Shown one piece after another: positions 7,332-9,991 of a stretch of 9,991 bases of DNA. Source of the stretch: DATKKX01 sp035542775 (GTDB taxonomy: Bacteria > Planctomycetota > Phycisphaerae > UBA1845 > UTPLA1); contig DATKKX010000057.1 in the NCBI GenBank assembly GCA_035542775.1, positions 1-9,991 on the forward strand. The letters are read 5' to 3'. Under the pieces are notes generated by a model that saw only the letters and a list, made by a program, of their open reading frames with translations, did no database searches and was not told where the DNA came from. Position 1 is the stretch's first letter. Each line of letters starts with the position of its first letter. The position numbers and the translations under genes were made by a program.

Positions 7332-7360
7332 TTGAGTGTAGCGAGGATCCAGCGTACGAT
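7332..7360 (+). promoter_or_regulatory. weak promoter candidate for the Fe-S aldo/keto reductase
   Basis: TTGAGT (7332-7337) and TACGAT (7355-7360) each match the sigma70 consensus at four of six positions and have a 17-base spacer. The leader to the ATG at 7547 would be about 180 bases. I recognise no riboswitch in that leader. Confidence 0.25.
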
Positions 7361-7421
7361 ACGTTTGGCGACTGTATCCGGGGGGTTCATCGAGATCGTC
7401 ACGCTACCCGCCGTGTGCCAC

Positions 7422-7487
7422 ATGCTCTGTGAGCAGTGCGAGAGGGAACAGGCCTCGACCCCTCAGCCCCTTTGCACTGGCGGAAAG
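7422..7487 (+). pseudogene. possible remnant of a hybrid-cluster protein N-terminus (very tentative)
   Basis: From an ATG at 7422 the frame reads MLCEQCERE and then LCTGGK (residues 17-22). Hybrid-cluster proteins (hydroxylamine reductases) begin with M-x-C-x-Q-C-E and reach a C-G-K motif soon after. Here the C-G-K position reads G-G-K and the rest of the frame shows no further similarity. There is no ribosome binding site. The similarity is short enough to be chance; if real, this is a decayed stub. Confidence 0.12.
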
Positions 7488-7532
7488 CGAATGACCAACC
7501 GGCGATCGCCGCCCTCACCGCTCAATCGACGC

Positions 7533-7537
7533 AGGAG
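7533..7537 (+). promoter_or_regulatory. ribosome binding site that fixes the aldo/keto reductase start
   Basis: AGGAG lies nine bases before the ATG at 7547-7549. The same frame is open from an ATG-like start at 7436, but that 37-residue extension lacks a ribosome binding site and resembles nothing in the family. Confidence 0.7.
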
Positions 7538-7546
7538 ACTCACGAC

Positions 7547-8767
7547 ATGCAGTACCGCAGAATGCCCAAGAACGGCGACCAGCTCTCGATCCTCGGGTTC
7601 GGGTGCATGCGTCTGCCCGTCAAGGGCAACAAGGTCGATCGACCCCGGACGATCAGCCAGATCCGCTATGCCATCGATCACGGCGTCAACTACGTGGACA
7701 CGGCCTGGCCCTACCACGCGGGCGAGAGCGAAGTCGTCCTCGGCAAGGCCCTCCAGGGCGGCTATCGAGACCGGGTCAAGCTCGCCACCAAGCTGCCCTC
7801 GTGGCTGGTCAAGAGCCGCGAGGATATGGACCGTTACCTCGCCGCCCAGCTCGAGAGGCTCGGCGCCGCCCGCATCGACTACTACCTGATCCATTCGCTC
7901 AATGGAACAACATGGGACAAACTGGCGAAGCTCGGTGTCCTCGATTTCCTCGATCACGCCCAAAAAGACGACCGCATCGTCAACGCCGGCTTCTCCTATC
8001 ACGGCACCGCGCAGGATTTCAATCGCATCGTCGACGCCTATCCCTGGACCTTCTGCCAGATTCAATACAACTACCTCGACGAGTCCTACCAGGCCGGCAC
8101 CGAGGGCCTGAAATACGCGCATGCCAGAGGCCTGGGCGTAATCATCATGGAGCCTCTACGCGGCGGAAAACTGGCTCTACCTGAGCCGCCACCCGCCGTC
8201 CAGGCCGTCTGGAACGAGGCCGAAGTCCGGCGAACGCCCGCCGAATGGGCTCTGCGATGGGTATGGAACCATCCGGAGGTCACGGTGGTCCTCTCCGGCA
8301 TGAACGAGGAGGCCCAGGTCAAGGAAAATCTGGCCGTCGCCAACACAGCCCGTGCCAACAGCTTGACACCAAAAGAGCTGGAGCTCGTCCAACGCGCCGC
8401 CCGCACCTATCGGGCACTCATGAAAGTGAGCTGCACCGGCTGCGGTTACTGCTTGCCCTGTCCTTCCGACGTGATGATCCCTCTCTGTCTGGAGGAGTAC
8501 GTCAGGATGCACATGTTCAACGCCAGGGACGAGGCCAAGTTCATCTACGCCCTGAGGACCAGCGGCATCGTGACCGACGGCAAACCCGGCCATGCCTCGC
8601 AGTGCATTGAATGCGGCGAATGTCTGGACAAGTGCCCCCAGCAAATCCCCATCCCAGAGGTCCTCGCCCAAGTCGTCGCCGACCTGGAAGGCCCCGACCT
8701 GCCCGACCGCATCGCCGTCGCCCGCAAGATCTTCACCGCCGGCCTCCGCCCACCCGCCGGATCGTAG
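7547..8767 (+). CDS. aldo/keto reductase fused to a C-terminal 2[4Fe-4S] ferredoxin-like domain (COG1453 type)
   Basis: The protein has 406 residues. The N-terminal TIM barrel (about 1-285) carries the aldo/keto reductase tetrad: D51 and Y56 in YVDTAWPYHAGE, K82 in LATKLPSW and H116 in YYLIHSLN. The cofactor end is indicated by IIMEPLRGGKL (199-209) and VLSGMN (248-253). The C-terminal part has two cysteine clusters: C296, C299, C302 and C305 in CTGCGYCLPCP, and C353, C356, C359 and C363 in CIECGECLDKCPQQIPIP. These should bind two [4Fe-4S] clusters. The fusion defines the COG1453-type 'predicted oxidoreductases', common in anaerobes. They probably couple NAD(P)H-type or ferredoxin electron transfer to a carbonyl or sugar-like substrate, but the substrate is not established. 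The protein lacks a signal peptide and is likely cytoplasmic. It is transcribed alone, with gaps of 395 and 226 bases on either side. Confidence 0.93.
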   Translation: MQYRRMPKNGDQLSILGFGCMRLPVKGNKVDRPRTISQIRYAIDHGVNYVDTAWPYHAGESEVVLGKALQGGYRDRVKLATKLPSWLVKSREDMDRYLAAQLERLGAARIDYYLIHSLNGTTWDKLAKLGVLDFLDHAQKDDRIVNAGFSYHGTAQDFNRIVDAYPWTFCQIQYNYLDESYQAGTEGLKYAHARGLGVIIMEPLRGGKLALPEPPPAVQAVWNEAEVRRTPAEWALRWVWNHPEVTVVLSGMNEEAQVKENLAVANTARANSLTPKELELVQRAARTYRALMKVSCTGCGYCLPCPSDVMIPLCLEEYVRMHMFNARDEAKFIYALRTSGIVTDGKPGHASQCIECGECLDKCPQQIPIPEVLAQVVADLEGPDLPDRIAVARKIFTAGLRPPAGS

Positions 8768-8770
8768 CTT

Positions 8771-8786
8771 CGGCCGCCCCTGGCCG
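8771..8786 (+). terminator. GC hairpin just after the aldo/keto reductase stop
   Basis: CGGCC (8771-8775) can pair with GGCCG (8782-8786) across a six-base loop, starting four bases after the stop codon. No T-tract follows, so it is not a classical rho-independent terminator. It may simply stabilise the 3' end. Confidence 0.3.
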
Positions 8787-8805
8787 ACGTGGAACGTGGC
8801 CGGTC

Positions 8806-8830
8806 TCGGGATCCCGAAAGCACCTGGTGC
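8806..8830. repeat. two adjacent perfect palindromes
   Basis: TCGGGATCCCGA (8806-8817) is a perfect 12-base palindrome. GCACC-T-GGTGC (8820-8830), perfect about a central T, follows two bases later. They lie in the 226-base gap between the aldo/keto reductase and the serine hydrolase. Their role is unknown. Confidence 0.4.
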
Positions 8831-8851
8831 GAATTCCTGAGCCCGCGTCAT

Positions 8852-8877
8852 CGGGAGGGCGAGGCTCCCGCCGAGCC
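8852..8877. repeat. GEAPAEP-type dispersed palindromic repeat
   Basis: The sequence has two mutually exclusive hairpins: CGGGAG (8852-8857) with CTCCCG (8865-8870), and GGCTC (8863-8867) with GAGCC (8873-8877). One plus frame reads REGEAPAEP and one minus frame reads GSAGASPSR. Peptides of this kind turn up widely in over-predicted short proteins of planctomycetes, because the DNA is a high-copy intergenic repeat there. That identity is recalled, not shown by this window, which has one copy. Confidence 0.55.
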
Positions 8878-8993
8878 GCTCCTCTCCGCGCGCTGGATCT
8901 GGACCCAACAGGGACACAGGCAGGCCTTGCTCGCCGGACCCCGTCCTGTAAGCTCCACCGCGCCGACCGACCCGCGAGCAGATGAGGTACACG

Positions 8994-9991
8994 ATGACCA
9001 GACAACACTTGCCGTGGGCTGCTTACTGGAAACACGTACTCTCCGCAGTCTTGGCCTGCGGTGTCCTACTCGCCGGCGCGTGCACCAGCAAACGAAACCG
9101 CGGACCGGAGATGTCGGTCCGACCCGCCAGACCCGCCCTGCCTCCGCCTGCAAGTCTCGACGACCGACTCGACCCGATCCGCGCCAAGCACAACGTCCCC
9201 GCATTGGCCGCGGCCGTGATACGCAACGATGACATCGTGGCCCTGGGGGCGGTCGGTTTTCGCAGGCTCAAATCGCCCGAAACGGTCACGACGGCCGATC
9301 GCTTCCACCTCGGGTCCGACACCAAGGCGATGACCGCGACGATGCTGGCCATGTTGGTCGAGCGCGGGAGCCTTCGCTGGGACACCACGCTGGCGGAGGC
9401 CTTCCCCGATCTGCGGCAGGCGATGCACCCGGACTATCGCCCCGTCACGCTGGAGCAACTGCTGCAGCATCGCGGCGGTTGCCCGGAAGATCTGAACCGC
9501 GACGGCCTGTGGAAACGGTTGTGGGAGCGTGAAGGATCTCCCCGCGAACAACGTGAATTGCTTGTCAAAACCGTATTGAGCTGGCCCCCCGCCGCGCCAC
9601 CGGGCACGAAATTCCTGTATTCCAACGCCGGCTATGCCATTGCCGGTGTCATGGCCGAGCGCGTCACCGGCGAGGCCTGGGAGGACCTCATGCGGCGGAT
9701 GCTCTTCGAGCCCCTGGGGATGGCCTCAGCCGGCTTCGGCGCGCCAGGCGATCCCGCCGCCATCGACGAGCCTCGCGGACATGATGCCGGCTGGCTCCGC
9801 ACCAAGCCGATGGAGCCCGGACCGCAGGCGGACAACCCGCCCGCGATCGGCCCGGCGGGAACGGTGCATTGTTCGTTGCCGGACTGGGCCAGGTTCATCC
9901 GCCTGCACCTCCACGGCGAGCAAGGTGGAACGACCCTTCTGAAACCTGAGACTTTCGTTCGCTTGCACACGCCGCCGCCCGGCGCTGATTA
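8994..9991 (+). CDS. serine hydrolase of the beta-lactamase/class C PBP fold, lipoprotein, C-terminus cut by the window edge
   Basis: The frame is open from the ATG at 8994-8996 to the window end (332 complete codons). A GAGG at 8984-8987, six bases upstream, supports the start. The N-terminus has basic residues and then the hydrophobic VLSAVLACGVLLAGAC; the cysteine at 30 (or 22) fits a lipoprotein signal, so the enzyme is probably tethered in the periplasm. The catalytic S-x-x-K is SDTK (S108, K111) within FHLGSDTKAMTA. The second motif Y-x-N is YSN (209-211), followed by AGYAIAG. GPAGTVHC (286-293) fits the wall of the active site. The third motif (KTG or HxG) would lie beyond the edge. 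Family members include class C beta-lactamases, D-amino-acid amidases/peptidases and esterases; the motifs do not separate these. No resistance context is visible. Confidence 0.92.
   Translation, partial: MTRQHLPWAAYWKHVLSAVLACGVLLAGACTSKRNRGPEMSVRPARPALPPPASLDDRLDPIRAKHNVPALAAAVIRNDDIVALGAVGFRRLKSPETVTTADRFHLGSDTKAMTATMLAMLVERGSLRWDTTLAEAFPDLRQAMHPDYRPVTLEQLLQHRGGCPEDLNRDGLWKRLWEREGSPREQRELLVKTVLSWPPAAPPGTKFLYSNAGYAIAGVMAERVTGEAWEDLMRRMLFEPLGMASAGFGAPGDPAAIDEPRGHDAGWLRTKPMEPGPQADNPPAIGPAGTVHCSLPDWARFIRLHLHGEQGGTTLLKPETFVRLHTPPPGAD

Larger units (their letters stand above)
7152..7546. other. 395-base non-coding stretch between polA and the Fe-S aldo/keto reductase
   Basis: I find no convincing gene here. 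Short frames on both strands lack ribosome binding sites or recognisable domains. The stretch holds a possible dispersed-repeat match (7190-7213), a perfect 13-base palindrome (7230-7242), a weak promoter candidate (7332-7360) and a short reading frame recalling a hybrid-cluster protein N-terminus (7422-7487). No clear rho-independent terminator follows polA. Confidence 0.6.

Noticed and set aside
7436..7546. 37-residue N-terminal extension of the aldo/keto reductase
   Set aside because: There is no ribosome binding site, the composition is unlike the family, and AGGAG (7533-7537) supports the ATG at 7547.
8177..8992. 271-codon minus-strand frame opposite the reductase C-terminus
   Set aside because: It overlaps the conserved cysteine clusters of the plus-strand gene and the repeat-rich gap, with no domain of its own.
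1..9991. an unknown multi-gene defence or mobile system
   Set aside because: The genes alternate in strand, belong to unrelated housekeeping or metabolic families, and include no nuclease-effector pairs, integrase, transposase, reverse transcriptase or attachment site.

Overview
This GC-rich window carries six protein-coding genes, two of them cut by the window edges. It contains no RNA gene, CRISPR array or recognisable transposase. The best guess at a source is a planctomycete (Planctomycetota, possibly Phycisphaerae-like). The clues are a Lys/Glu-rich membrane-anchored protein of a style common there, an intergenic repeat whose + strand reads as a 'GEAPAEP'-type peptide, heptad TTCATCC repeats between genes, and an Fe-S aldo/keto reductase of the COG1453 type. 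This assignment rests on recall of such sequences, not on a phylogeny.

Layout. On the minus strand, 1-397 is the N-terminal part of a single-domain MOSC protein. A 148-base divergent gap leads to a plus-strand GT87-type membrane glycosyltransferase (546-1967). A long imperfect inverted repeat (1966-2050) separates it from the convergent minus-strand gene 2077-3978. That gene encodes a one-pass membrane protein with a coiled coil, a beta-rich domain and a BRCT domain that appears to be split by an acidic, Lys/Glu/Pro-rich insertion of about 165 residues. A 350-base divergent region follows. It holds a near-consensus sigma70-type promoter for the BRCT gene and a weaker candidate for polA. DNA polymerase I (4329-7151) has all three domains and all visible catalytic residues. 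A 395-base non-coding stretch with small palindromes then precedes an aldo/keto reductase fused to a C-terminal ferredoxin-like domain (7547-8767). A 226-base gap rich in inverted repeats, including the GEAPAEP-type element, precedes a lipoprotein serine hydrolase of the beta-lactamase/class C PBP fold (8994 to the window end).

The genes do not form one operon: strands alternate and every gap exceeds 100 bases. They look like separately transcribed chromosomal genes for cofactor or sulfur chemistry, envelope glycosylation, DNA replication and repair, redox metabolism and envelope hydrolysis. No defence system or mobile element is evident. The most interesting item is the membrane-anchored protein with the interrupted BRCT domain, transcribed divergently from polA.
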